DNA of 16,857 bases from Patescibacteria group bacterium (GTDB lineage Bacteria; Patescibacteriota; Minisyncoccia; Phycocordibacterales; Phycocordibacteraceae), in the NCBI GenBank assembly GCA_018823385.1, contig JAHJIK010000071.1:1-16857 (forward strand). The letters are read 5' to 3'. The notes under the pieces are model-generated. The model had not been told where the DNA came from. It was given only the letters and a program-made list of their open reading frames with translations, and searched no databases. Below are positions 1 through 7,191 of this stretch, piece after piece. Each line of letters begins with the position of its first letter. Position 1 is the first letter of the stretch. The position numbers were made by a program, and so were the translations under genes.

Positions 1-2535
1 GGTCTTGATCCTATTGGGTATGTAGGCCCTCAGACACGAGCGGCTCTCAACGGTATTCAATCAGGTCAAACTATTGGCGGCACAGATGCGCGCTATGAGT
101 TGGTTTCAAAACTCCAATCACTTCTTGCACTCCTTGGCTACTACAAATCTGAAATCACTGGTGTATATGATGCGTACACACAGCAGGCGCTTACTGCCTA
201 CTCACAAAGTGCGGTACATAAGCATGCGATTACAAGCGGATACCGACCCCCTTCACGTACTACAACTCCAGAAGCAGAACCCGACCCCAATGCTCCCACC
301 GTTTCGATTACTTCACCTACCACAGGCACGAGCTTCACCGCATCAAGCATTACGTTTGCAGCTACTGCAACCGATGATGAATCGGTAACAGGTGTTCAGT
401 TTAAGTTGAGTGATGGAACGCTTATTGGTTCAGAAGATGTTGAGTCTCCGTATGGAGTTGAATGGGATATCACTGCAGTATCTGAAGGCTCTCATGCAGT
501 CGTTGCTGTCGCACGAAACCCTTCAGGACTTTTTGCAACGTCTACAGCGGTTTCGGTAATTGTAAACAATGTTCCAGATCTGGCTGCATTCCCTTACCAG
601 ATTGCCCACTACATCGGATATGGCCAGAGCCATAAGACAGGAGCAACGCCAACTCCAACTGACGAAGATCCTCCCGTGTCAGTAGGCGCATATGATGACG
701 CATATATGTTTAGCGGAGGTACTCGCCCTCGCGACACAGACCTTGGTGTTACCGGAGAATCTGGCCGTTATGCGAGCCTCGTTCCCCTTGAGGAAGAAGC
801 AACGATTGTCCGTAATGAGAGTGATGAAATCACAGCATACTACTCAGAAACACCGTGTACTGGTTTTGCACGCATGTTCTGGCATTTGCTTGATATCGAT
901 GAAGACTTACAGCCTGCCAATACTGACATAAAACCACTCTGTTCAATTGCCGCTCGCACTGGTACAGAGATTAGCGGCTTAATTCAGAACACCGCTCCAT
1001 ATGAAGATGTGCTTGCTGATGTTACTGCTGGAAAGGAGCTTGCGGATGCTGATGGAAAGTCATATGGCGTGCTTGGTGTGTTCTTCAGCCAAGCATCAGC
1101 TGACTACTTACTTGATACACCAGCTGATGACTACGTTAACTACATGGTGTCACTTATCACCGACCTGAACACTGATATCAAGGCAATCACTGGACAGACT
1201 GAGGACGTTGTTCTGTATGTAATCCAGAACAGTACTCATGCGTATAGAAACCATCCACTCGATCCGTACCTAGCTCACGCACAGAACCGTGCGGCTGAAG
1301 AGAATCCAACTCTTATTCAGATTGCACATGCTATGCACGACCACATCACGGGTGTGCACCATGACCCTGATGAGAGTTATCTCGATGGTGCGTATGATGC
1401 ACTCGCATGGAAACGAAATGTGGTTGATAGCTCACCTATCGCGCAAATGGTTCCAACAACAGCAACTGCACAAAATAAGATTGCGTACCTCACATACCCT
1501 GTTCCTTCAGGCTACACGCTTGAGTGGGAAACCACCTTCCCTACCAAGCAGACTCGATATGGCTTCCGTATCCTTACTGCGGGAGGTTCTGAACGAACAC
1601 TAAACGGCGATCCGATAATTGTAGGTGACAATCAGGTTCGACTCGATACTGCGAATGTATTTGTTGATGGGGACGTCGTTACGTACGGTGACCCACAGGG
1701 TGGCGGTAACCTGCGTGTTGTACCGAAAGTTGGTAGTCCACTTCAAGATCCTGTATTTGATGTCCCTGTTGTCGACTGGGCCCTCATTTCCTCCACCACG
1801 CTCGCCGTTACCGCAGCTGACCCGAAGCCGGTATACACACCTGAAACCGTACTTGGAGACAAGTTGGTGGCGTACTGGAACGCTGACTGGACTAATGGCG
1901 TGACGCTTGATGAGAGCAGTCGAGTTAGCGAGTGGATTGATATGATTGGAGACTACACCCTCATTCAGGCCACTGATACTATTCGTCCATCATACTCAAC
2001 AACCTCCTTTAATGGTGTCGCAGGTGTTACCTTCGACGGTGTTGATGACCTCCTCCGTATGTCAGGAGTACCAGGTACCGTTCCAACCGGCGCAAGCTAC
2101 AGTGAAATTTGGGCATTGGTAGACCAGACGGCACTTGCCTCTGATGCTGATACGCTTCGTGACATTGTTGGATATGGTGCTGGTTCTAGTGCATATCGAG
2201 AAATTCGTCGAACAATTATTGCTGGCGTGAACCGGGTACGCGCAACAACTAACAACAGTAATGCGACAGATGCGTCTACTGACTTCTCGGGTCTTCATTG
2301 GGTACGTGCAGTCTGGGATGGCACAAGTGCAAAAGTATCAACTGATGGAAATGCATTTACTACCGCCGCACACAACGCAATCACTGGCACGACGAACATA
2401 ACGTTCGGAAATACACCAAGTGGTTCGGCAACTGGACACCAAGGCGTAATCCAACAGGTTATGATCCTTAATGCAGAACCAACCGCAGGAGAGTTGGCCG
2501 ACCTTCAGACATACTTTGCCGGTCTTGTGGACTAG
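1..2535 (+). CDS. Large modular surface protein (PG-binding, Ig-like, SGNH-like, LamG-like), 5' partial
   Basis: The frame is open from base 1, so the N-terminus and any signal peptide lie outside the window; 844 residues are visible. Residues about 1-20 (GYVGPQTRAAL) and 34-70 (LLALLGYY...GVYDAYTQQAL) look like a partial and a complete PG_binding_1 repeat, expected to hold the protein to peptidoglycan. An Ig-like beta domain spans about 98-188 (starting PTVSITSP). Residues about 199-560 contain GYGQS, a possible SGNH-hydrolase block I serine, and end near GGGNLR, suggesting an esterase-like region; this is the weakest call. Residues about 620-844 (AYWNADWTN...FDGVDD) resemble a LamG/concanavalin-A-like carbohydrate-binding domain. 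I infer an exported, wall-attached protein for glycan or host-surface contact. TTG at 100 is an internal codon rather than the start, because peptidoglycan-binding sequence continues upstream. A 14-bp hairpin follows the stop codon. Confidence 0.8.
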   Translation, partial: GLDPIGYVGPQTRAALNGIQSGQTIGGTDARYELVSKLQSLLALLGYYKSEITGVYDAYTQQALTAYSQSAVHKHAITSGYRPPSRTTTPEAEPDPNAPTVSITSPTTGTSFTASSITFAATATDDESVTGVQFKLSDGTLIGSEDVESPYGVEWDITAVSEGSHAVVAVARNPSGLFATSTAVSVIVNNVPDLAAFPYQIAHYIGYGQSHKTGATPTPTDEDPPVSVGAYDDAYMFSGGTRPRDTDLGVTGESGRYASLVPLEEEATIVRNESDEITAYYSETPCTGFARMFWHLLDIDEDLQPANTDIKPLCSIAARTGTEISGLIQNTAPYEDVLADVTAGKELADADGKSYGVLGVFFSQASADYLLDTPADDYVNYMVSLITDLNTDIKAITGQTEDVVLYVIQNSTHAYRNHPLDPYLAHAQNRAAEENPTLIQIAHAMHDHITGVHHDPDESYLDGAYDALAWKRNVVDSSPIAQMVPTTATAQNKIAYLTYPVPSGYTLEWETTFPTKQTRYGFRILTAGGSERTLNGDPIIVGDNQVRLDTANVFVDGDVVTYGDPQGGGNLRVVPKVGSPLQDPVFDVPVVDWALISSTTLAVTAADPKPVYTPETVLGDKLVAYWNADWTNGVTLDESSRVSEWIDMIGDYTLIQATDTIRPSYSTTSFNGVAGVTFDGVDDLLRMSGVPGTVPTGASYSEIWALVDQTALASDADTLRDIVGYGAGSSAYREIRRTIIAGVNRVRATTNNSNATDASTDFSGLHWVRAVWDGTSAKVSTDGNAFTTAAHNAITGTTNITFGNTPSGSATGHQGVIQQVMILNAEPTAGELADLQTYFAGLVD

Positions 2536-2555
2536 AGGAAAACCGTTCACCTATG

Positions 2556-2592
2556 AAACCGGTCGCAGATATCCTCTGCGACCGGTTTCTGT
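2556..2592 (+). terminator. Terminator-like hairpin after the surface-protein gene
   Basis: A perfect 14-bp stem (2556-2569 with 2575-2588) with a 5-base loop starts 20 bases after the stop codon. Only a weak T-rich stretch follows (ctgtatgttt), so termination may be partial. It ends 26 bases before the trxB start codon. Confidence 0.7.
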
Positions 2593-2597
2593 ATGTT

Positions 2598-2606
2598 TGA
2601 TATACT
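2598..2606 (+). promoter_or_regulatory. Extended -10 promoter of trxB, leaderless layout
   Basis: TGATATACT fits an extended -10 element (TGn plus TATACT). The ATG begins 8 bases after the -10 box, where transcription should start, and no SD sequence lies between. No good -35 box is visible. Confidence 0.6.
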
Positions 2607-2614
2607 TCACCTAT

Positions 2615-3538
2615 ATGAACGATCTGCTAATCATCGGAGGGGGGCCAGCAGGAGTATCAGCGGGAGTATACGCTGCAAGAAAACAGTTGAAGACCGTACT
2701 AGTCGCTGAAGAGATTGGCGGTCAGTCTATCGTGTCTGAAGGAATCGAAAACTGGATTGGTACCATCAAGATTCCAGGTTCAGATCTTCAGAAGTCCTTT
2801 AAAGCCCACCTAAATGCATACAAAGCAGATATGGTGGAGGTGAAGGAAGGACTCCGCGTAGAGCGGCTCGAGAAGGCCTCAGAAGGCTTTCTAGCGACAC
2901 TTTCAGACCAAACTACGGTATCTGCCCGAGCGGTACTTATTGCAAGCGGAGCAGCCCGTAGACGGCTTACCATCCCTGGCGCTGATATATATGAACACAA
3001 AGGCCTTACGTACTGTGCCTCATGTGACGGTCCCCTATTCTCAGGTATGGATGTTGCTGTAGTTGGCGGTGGTAATGCAGGATTTGAGACTGCTGCCCAG
3101 CTCCTTGCATACACGAAGTCAGTAACACTGATCAATAGGAGTTCTGAGTTTAGAGCAGACCCTATTACCGTTGAGAAAGTGCTGCAGCATCCAAACATGA
3201 AAGCCCTCACTAACACCGTGCCAGTTGAAATTCTGGGAACGAATTTTGTAAACGGGATGAAGATTAAAAATACGGAAACAGGTGTCGAGAGCACACTACC
3301 ACTTGCTGCAGTATTTATTGAAATAGGCGTCCTTCCAAATACAGCGTTCGCGCAAGGAACAGTTGCATTAGATTCAGTTGGTCGCGTCGTGACTGATCCA
3401 AAGAACCAACATACAAGTGTCGAGGGTATCTGGGCTGCTGGGGACTGTACAGATGAGCTGTATCACCAAAACAACATTGCCGCTGGAGATGCCGTTAAAG
3501 CACTCGAAGACATATACGTTTGGTTGAAGACGAGATAA
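2615..3538 (+). CDS. trxB: Thioredoxin reductase (FAD/NADPH)
   Basis: This cytoplasmic flavoenzyme passes electrons from NAD(P)H through FAD to thioredoxin. The 307 residues match the family's usual length. GGGPAG at 8-13 is the FAD dinucleotide-binding motif, CASC at 134-137 is the redox-active disulfide, GGGNAG at 151-156 is the second Rossmann motif for NAD(P)H, and AAGDCTD near 274-280 is the C-terminal FAD motif. I chose ATG 2615 because the protein then begins MNDLLIIGGGPAG as in homologues; the longer open frame from 2471 would run through the preceding gene and terminator. The usual HRRD/RR pair that contacts the NADPH phosphate reads NRSSEFRA (174-181), so cofactor preference may have shifted towards NADH or another donor. 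It is monocistronic, with a leaderless-type promoter before and a terminator after. Confidence 0.93.
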   Translation: MNDLLIIGGGPAGVSAGVYAARKQLKTVLVAEEIGGQSIVSEGIENWIGTIKIPGSDLQKSFKAHLNAYKADMVEVKEGLRVERLEKASEGFLATLSDQTTVSARAVLIASGAARRRLTIPGADIYEHKGLTYCASCDGPLFSGMDVAVVGGGNAGFETAAQLLAYTKSVTLINRSSEFRADPITVEKVLQHPNMKALTNTVPVEILGTNFVNGMKIKNTETGVESTLPLAAVFIEIGVLPNTAFAQGTVALDSVGRVVTDPKNQHTSVEGIWAAGDCTDELYHQNNIAAGDAVKALEDIYVWLKTR

Positions 3539-3540
3539 AG

Positions 3541-3570
3541 AAAAAACCGCAGGCGAACCTGCGGTTTTTT
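3541..3570. terminator. Bidirectional intrinsic terminator between trxB and the small acidic gene
   Basis: aaaaaaccgcagg pairs perfectly with cctgcggtttttt around a cgaa loop. The flanking A6 and T6 tracts make it work on both strands, serving trxB (+) and the 41-codon gene (minus) that converge here. Confidence 0.92.
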
Positions 3571-3594
3571 CTTATGTGGAGTTGAGTAAACAGC

Positions 3595-3720
3595 TTATGC
3601 AGCTGTCTCCTCTCCTGCAACCTCACCCTCAGCTGCTGGAGCAGCTTCCTCAGTAGCCTCAACAGGAGTCTCATCAGTAGCTACGTCATCAGCAGGCATC
3701 ATTGTGTCGTCAAACATCAT
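3595..3720 (-). CDS. Small acidic Ala/Glu-rich protein, 41 aa
   Basis: The reading frame begins MMFDDTMMPADD and ends EEAAPAAEGEVAGEETAA before TAA. It is strongly acidic and rich in Ala, Glu, Asp, Thr and Pro, with no Lys, Arg, Cys or aromatic residue except one Phe, so it is probably disordered. Coding is supported by its fit between a promoter-like region (TATACT 3805-3810 with TTGCCC 3827-3832, and AATACT just before the ATG) and the bidirectional terminator at 3541-3570, and by acidic-codon bias throughout. Small acidic Ala/Glu-rich proteins of this kind occur in Parcubacteria genomes, but I know no assigned function. It could instead be a fortuitous frame inside a short RNA gene. Confidence 0.55.
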   Translation of the reverse strand: MMFDDTMMPADDVATDETPVEATEEAAPAAEGEVAGEETAA

Positions 3721-3804
3721 AGTATTTTTGTGCAGATGGCCTTAGTTCAAAAAAACGAAGACCATCCAGTATTATTGGTTGGCAAGAATTCGACCTGTCC
3801 CTCT

Positions 3805-3832
3805 AGTATACCTCGTAAGGAGCATTGGGCAA
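3805..3832 (-). promoter_or_regulatory. Candidate promoter for the small acidic gene
   Basis: On the minus strand TTGCCC (3827-3832), a 16-base spacer and TATACT (3805-3810) fit a housekeeping-sigma promoter. The predicted start near 3797 gives a leader of about 75 bases, longer than for other backbone genes here. Confidence 0.45.
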
Positions 3833-3846
3833 CCCTTAGATACCCC

Positions 3847-5040
3847 CTATTTACTAGGCTCTACCATGCTCCAGATACGGGAGGCGACATTCTGAGGCTC
3901 TCCTTTAAACGGTAAATGGTGGTTATCAAAGAAGGGCATTGAGTTGCATTCAAGGATTCCACTACGTTCCTGCTCTTTCCAAGAATGAGCGATGTCATCA
4001 ATGATGAAATCGATACCTACAATTGGGGCTTTGAGTGCTTTTGCCACATCCTCAAAGAGTTGAATGTTATCTTGATGGGTTTCTGCGGTAGTGTCAGCAG
4101 TAGTGCCGCCCAAGCCCCAGTTCACCTTCTGGTGAAGTGTAACTCGCTGCCCTTTTTTTGGAATAGAGGTTGGAGTGAGGTCTTGCCAAGCAAGTTCCTG
4201 TAGTGCGTCTGGCGTGAACTGAATTGGTGAGAAGTATGGCCCACTTCGAGCTGGGTGGGTATTCTCTTCTGCCACCAACTCTTCTATGGTGTGTTCCCCG
4301 TCACCAATAACGTGTGGCGGGTCACGACGAAGACTGGCAGCAAACACACCATCAACCACCGTTGCTCGGTACACAGGACCCACGAGCTCCTCTTCAATTA
4401 TCGCAAGCGGACTTACCTGCTTTGCTATTCTAAAGGCACGAAGCAATTCCTCAGGGGTGTCGATATGCAGAATGGTGTGGCGGGAACCCGAGCCTGAGTG
4501 TGGCTTGATGATAACTGGCGGGGTAATACTGCTGTATATGGTGTGTGCAGTATTCTCAAAAAAAGCGTGGCCTCCCTTAGCAACCGGAAACCCAAGCTTC
4601 GTAAATCGCTTCTTCATCTCCGCCTTGTTATCCATCCACCATGCACGCTCATCCCCCCTTGGAGGAAATGGTATTCCTTCATATGCGATAACCTTTCCAT
4701 TTGGGAATCGAGCAACGAATAAGTTACGAGCGAGATTAAAAAGACGCCACTCATATATCTCAATACCTCGAGCCTTCCCTTCCTCCCACAGTACTTGTGC
4801 CAAGAGAATAGTGTCGTCGTCCCAGGTCTCGATCTTCTTTGCGAGTCCAAGTTTAATGGTGAGTGCAAACATCAGCGGCGTGAGTACCCGCTCTGCTGCC
4901 AAGAAAGGTTGTGCTATGAACCGCATGATGGGTCCTGGAGTGAATATGGGGCGAAGCACATCATCAATTGCTACCGTTACATAACTAAAGCGGTGATATA
5001 CCGCTCCGCTTCCACAGTCTGCACATTCTTTTGGCTTCAT
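3847..5040 (-). CDS. ATP-grasp ligase, cyanophycin-synthetase/glutathione-synthase-like
   Basis: ATP-grasp enzymes join a carboxylate to an amine or thiol through an acyl-phosphate. Of 397 residues, 137-153 (DNKAEMKKRFTKLGFPV) mark the domain entry, 176-186 (VIIKPHSGSGS) hold the ATP-binding Lys and glycine-rich loop, 214-231 (IIEEELVGPVYRATVVDG) the adenine/strand region, 245-256 (IGDGEHTIEELV) a segment typical of cyanophycin-synthetase-type enzymes, and 342-372 (GIDFI...ILECNSMPFFD) the Mg-binding Asp/Glu/Asn residues. The N-terminal MKPKECADCG has a CxxC pair. No Mur-ligase half is present, so it is not a full CphA. The substrate is unknown; a peptide-like or glutamate ligase is plausible. 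ATG 5040 follows TATACT (5049-5054) by 8 bases with no SD, so the mRNA is probably leaderless. Confidence 0.85.
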   Translation of the reverse strand: MKPKECADCGSGAVYHRFSYVTVAIDDVLRPIFTPGPIMRFIAQPFLAAERVLTPLMFALTIKLGLAKKIETWDDDTILLAQVLWEEGKARGIEIYEWRLFNLARNLFVARFPNGKVIAYEGIPFPPRGDERAWWMDNKAEMKKRFTKLGFPVAKGGHAFFENTAHTIYSSITPPVIIKPHSGSGSRHTILHIDTPEELLRAFRIAKQVSPLAIIEEELVGPVYRATVVDGVFAASLRRDPPHVIGDGEHTIEELVAEENTHPARSGPYFSPIQFTPDALQELAWQDLTPTSIPKKGQRVTLHQKVNWGLGGTTADTTAETHQDNIQLFEDVAKALKAPIVGIDFIIDDIAHSWKEQERSGILECNSMPFFDNHHLPFKGEPQNVASRIWSMVEPSK

Positions 5041-5048
5041 ATAGGTAG

Positions 5049-5054
5049 AGTATA
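5049..5054 (-). promoter_or_regulatory. -10 box of the ATP-grasp gene
   Basis: TATACT on the minus strand, with 8 bases (ctacctat) to the ATG. No clear -35 is seen. It lies directly beyond the terminator of the upstream minus-strand gene, so the ATP-grasp gene is an independent unit. Confidence 0.55.
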
Positions 5055-5082
5055 GCGCACTGCTGGGCGGAGGGAGATAAGT

Positions 5083-5110
5083 AAAGAGCCGCGACCTCGG
5101 TCGCGGCTCT
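5083..5110 (-). terminator. Intrinsic terminator of the 5116-5727 gene
   Basis: agagccgcgacc (5085-5096) pairs with ggtcgcggctct (5099-5110); opening the last pair leaves an 11-bp stem with a ctcg loop. On the minus strand it is followed by TTTACTTATCT. It lies 5 bases beyond the stop codon. Confidence 0.85.
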
Positions 5111-5115
5111 CCCCA

Positions 5116-5727
5116 TTATTTCTTCCAGACGTAAGTGATAGCTTCGTCCACCATCTGCTCCAGGGTTCGGTGAAACACGAAATCAATACGAGCGGCTTCA
5201 TAGCAGTCCAGAAGCATCTCGGCTTCCGGATGGACGCTTTCAGCGCGGACAACTACCCCAAGCCACGGATCGTGCTCAAGGTGTGCGTATGTTGCAGAAG
5301 CTTCTCGCCAGGTGTCGGTGCTGAAATTGCGTCCGTCAGTCCGAGGGGTGGTCTGCAAGCACAGATTGATCATCAGGGCTCCACCTGCAGTATGTTCCAT
5401 TGGAGCCCTCCGGACATACTTGATATAGTGCTCCTCAAAGTGACGTTGCCGCAGGAAGCGGTCAGGTTCTCCATCGAGACGGTGCTGGCACAATGGATGA
5501 TCGGGTTCATACCGAGTCGGAATGACCAGGATGAACTTTTTCAACCGTTCACAGAGAAGACGATAGACTTCTGGATGGTAGTCTGGCGCCCCCTGAAGTG
5601 GTCCGGCCAAAAAGAAGACTGGGATGTCTGGATACAGACTCAAATCAATAAATGGGTTTTTGATAGGTGGTTCGCACAGGATACGAGCGATAATCACCTT
5701 TTGGAAGGTTCCGGTTGCTTCAACCAT
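5116..5727 (-). CDS. Nucleoside 2-deoxyribosyltransferase-like protein
   Basis: 203 residues. The segment IPVFFLAGPLQGAPDYHPEV (35-54) resembles the opening FLAGP strand-loop of nucleoside 2-deoxyribosyltransferase-like folds. FEEHYIKYV (97-105), DTWREASATY (138-147) and HPEAEML (166-172) fall where that family carries its WE-x-x-xL, RFELGE-like and Glu-containing segments. Such enzymes swap or hydrolyse bases of deoxynucleosides; the actual substrate cannot be told from here. ATG 5727 follows a strong SD (GGAGGAG, minus strand of 5735-5741) by 7 bases, unlike the leaderless-looking backbone genes. A 9-bp hairpin precedes the SD, and tRNA-Ser lies upstream on the same strand without an obvious terminator between. 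The gene is visibly G+C-richer than the helicase operon. Family call moderate, gene call strong. Confidence 0.7.
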   Translation of the reverse strand: MVEATGTFQKVIIARILCEPPIKNPFIDLSLYPDIPVFFLAGPLQGAPDYHPEVYRLLCERLKKFILVIPTRYEPDHPLCQHRLDGEPDRFLRQRHFEEHYIKYVRRAPMEHTAGGALMINLCLQTTPRTDGRNFSTDTWREASATYAHLEHDPWLGVVVRAESVHPEAEMLLDCYEAARIDFVFHRTLEQMVDEAITYVWKK

Positions 5728-5748
5728 TACCCAACTCCTCCATAGAAT

Positions 5749-5771
5749 GGTTATGGCAAAGCGCCATAACC
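5749..5771 (-). promoter_or_regulatory. Leader hairpin 7 bases before the SD of the 5116-5727 gene
   Basis: ggttatggc (5749-5757) pairs perfectly with gccataacc (5763-5771) across a 5-base loop. On the minus strand no T-run follows, so it is not an intrinsic terminator. It may protect the mRNA 5' end after tRNA-Ser processing or affect SD access. Confidence 0.5.
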
Positions 5772-5807
5772 ACCATACGTAAAAATAGGAGAATGTCTAG
5801 GTATAGG

Positions 5808-5894
5808 CGGAGAGAGGGAGATTCGAACTCCCGAGACTCTTTCAAGTCTGCCGGTTTTCGAAACCGGTACATTCAACCACTCTGTCACCTCTCC
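5808..5894 (-). tRNA. tRNA-Ser (anticodon CGA)
   Basis: On the minus strand a GGAGAGG acceptor arm pairs with TCTCTCC. The anticodon stem CCGGT/ACCGG encloses loop TTCGAAA, giving anticodon CGA. A long variable arm (GACTTGAAAGAGTC) is as expected for class II Ser tRNAs. The T arm is GGGAG-TTCGAAT-CTCCC and the discriminator is G. Only CC follows, then T, so CCA is not fully encoded. Confidence 0.95.
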
Positions 5895-5903
5895 AATACG
5901 GCT

Positions 5904-5909
5904 AATCTA
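5904..5909 (-). promoter_or_regulatory. -10 box of tRNA-Ser promoter
   Basis: On the minus strand TGC-TAGATT is an extended -10 element 9 bases from the tRNA 5' end. It is the near mirror image of the tRNA-Glu promoter 22 bases away. Confidence 0.5.
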
Positions 5910-5928
5910 GCATTTTAGGCCATATTAA

Positions 5929-5937
5929 TGCTAGGAT
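5929..5937 (+). promoter_or_regulatory. Extended -10 promoter of tRNA-Glu
   Basis: TGCTAGGAT (TGn plus TAGGAT), with predicted start near 5944 and mature tRNA 5' end at 5952. No clear -35 is seen. Together with the tRNA-Ser promoter it forms an imperfect inverted repeat (5901-5913 with 5928-5940). Confidence 0.5.
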
Positions 5938-5951
5938 AGCAGAGTTATGAC

Positions 5952-6026
5952 GGCCCCATCGTCTAACGGTTAGGACAGATCCCTTTCACGGATCAAATCG
6001 GGGTTCGATTCCCCGTGGGGTCACCA
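5952..6026 (+). tRNA. tRNA-Glu (anticodon TTC), with encoded CCA; attachment-site end of an integrated element
   Basis: Acceptor GGCCCCA pairs with TGGGGTC (one G-T pair). Anticodon loop CTTTCAC within GATCC/GGATC gives TTC. The T arm is CGGGG-TTCGATT-CCCCG. The discriminator is A (6023) and CCA is encoded at 6024-6026, unlike the other two tRNAs in the window. The 3' part overlaps the end of the antisense recombinase frame. Confidence 0.96.
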
Positions 6027-7191
6027 GTTGGGTTTTATTACCCTTAAACTCTTCAGAAAGCTTGAAAAGAGCCGTTAATTTTGGTGTTCCATTAAGTAGC
6101 TGATGGTAGTCGGGAGTTTCCTCAAAGAAGAGCGAAAGAAGCGAACGGCGACCATCCAAATCACAAGCTTCTGTAAGGATTTCTCCCGGGTGTTCCATTA
6201 TGTATTTTGCATACCGAACAAATGCGCGAATACTCTTCTCATTCACCTCAATTTCTCCGCGCTCACTCTCGGCCTGATTTATTTGGGCATCGAGTGTATT
6301 AATTTGCTGTTCAATCATTCTTCTTGTTATCGGACTTTCCGCCAAGCTGAATGCGTCTAGTTTTTTAGCAAGTTCGGCTTTTAAATCAGATACGGTTCGG
6401 CTGATAGCAGACGATTCAAGCACTACTTCTTTTTCTCGCTCTCGGTACTTATCAAGCAAATGCAATTCGAGACCGGCAAGAAAACCATCTTCAAACTTCA
6501 AGCCGTCTAGGTATGAGCGAACATCTTTATCAAAGTCACTTTTGGCAATGCGAATATACGGGTGGGACCTTTTCCCGTCTTTCATTCCGCCACAATGGTA
6601 TGCCTCAAACTTCTCTCCTGATTTGCCCGTAGAAGCACTCCCAAGCATTGGTTGTTGGCAATGTGGACAATTAACGCACTTCCAAGGAAATCGTGGGTTA
6701 TCGCGAAGTCGCTTAACTCGTCCCCATGGAGAGTAGTTGTGCAGTACTTCGATATTTTCTCCGTCGTCTTTTATGTAAATCTTTCCCTTGTTAGCTCGAT
6801 TGAAAACATCTATTGAAACAACCCCATTAAAAGAGCGCATCCTGACCGGATTGTGTTTATTCCATTTCTCGTAGCTCACGCCCGCGTATTCGGTCTGTAG
6901 GATAAATCTTTGGAGCTGTTTGATGGTAAGTTGCTTTCCGCCTTTCTCTCCAACTATTCTCGGGTTTTCTTTATCGCTTCTGTCCCAACGTCTATAAATC
7001 TGGGTCTTAAACCCCATAGCATTGATAGCACTAACTATCTTTTCATCCGAAACACCATCAGCCCGCATCTCAAGCATTTTTTGAAAGAAATGTACTCGGT
7101 CGGGATTTTCAGTACGGACCACTCTTTCTTTTCCATTATCAAAAATGCGCTTGTTTTTGAGGCCATCAGGAGCGCGACTAACGGAAAACCC
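5986..7191 (-). pseudogene. Serine recombinase remnant without its catalytic domain
   Basis: Large serine recombinases have an N-terminal resolvase domain with the nucleophilic Ser, then a Recombinase domain (PF07508 type) and a zinc ribbon. Here the frame opens after TGA at 7192-7194 with GFSVSRAPDGLKNKR, matching the linker/start of the Recombinase domain, and continues through ENPDRVHFFQKMLEM. A zinc-ribbon segment (CVNCPHCQQ...YHC) follows, then a long coiled-coil stretch. GTG at 7122 gives a 378-residue frame, but homology starts upstream of it. No resolvase domain (catalytic Ser/Arg motifs) is readable in any frame up to 7420, and the upstream frame has several stops. The final 12 residues (VTPRGIEPRFDP) are antisense tRNA-Glu sequence, so the original 3' end was fused to the tRNA on integration. 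I infer an inactive remnant; a split or rearranged gene is possible. Confidence 0.75.

Noticed and set aside
3730..3915. 61-codon plus-strand frame
   Set aside because: Overlaps the promoter region and the end of the ATP-grasp gene on the other strand; no start signal.
5170..5745. 191-codon plus-strand frame
   Set aside because: Antisense to the SD-led, terminator-ended gene at 5116-5727 and without recognisable domains.
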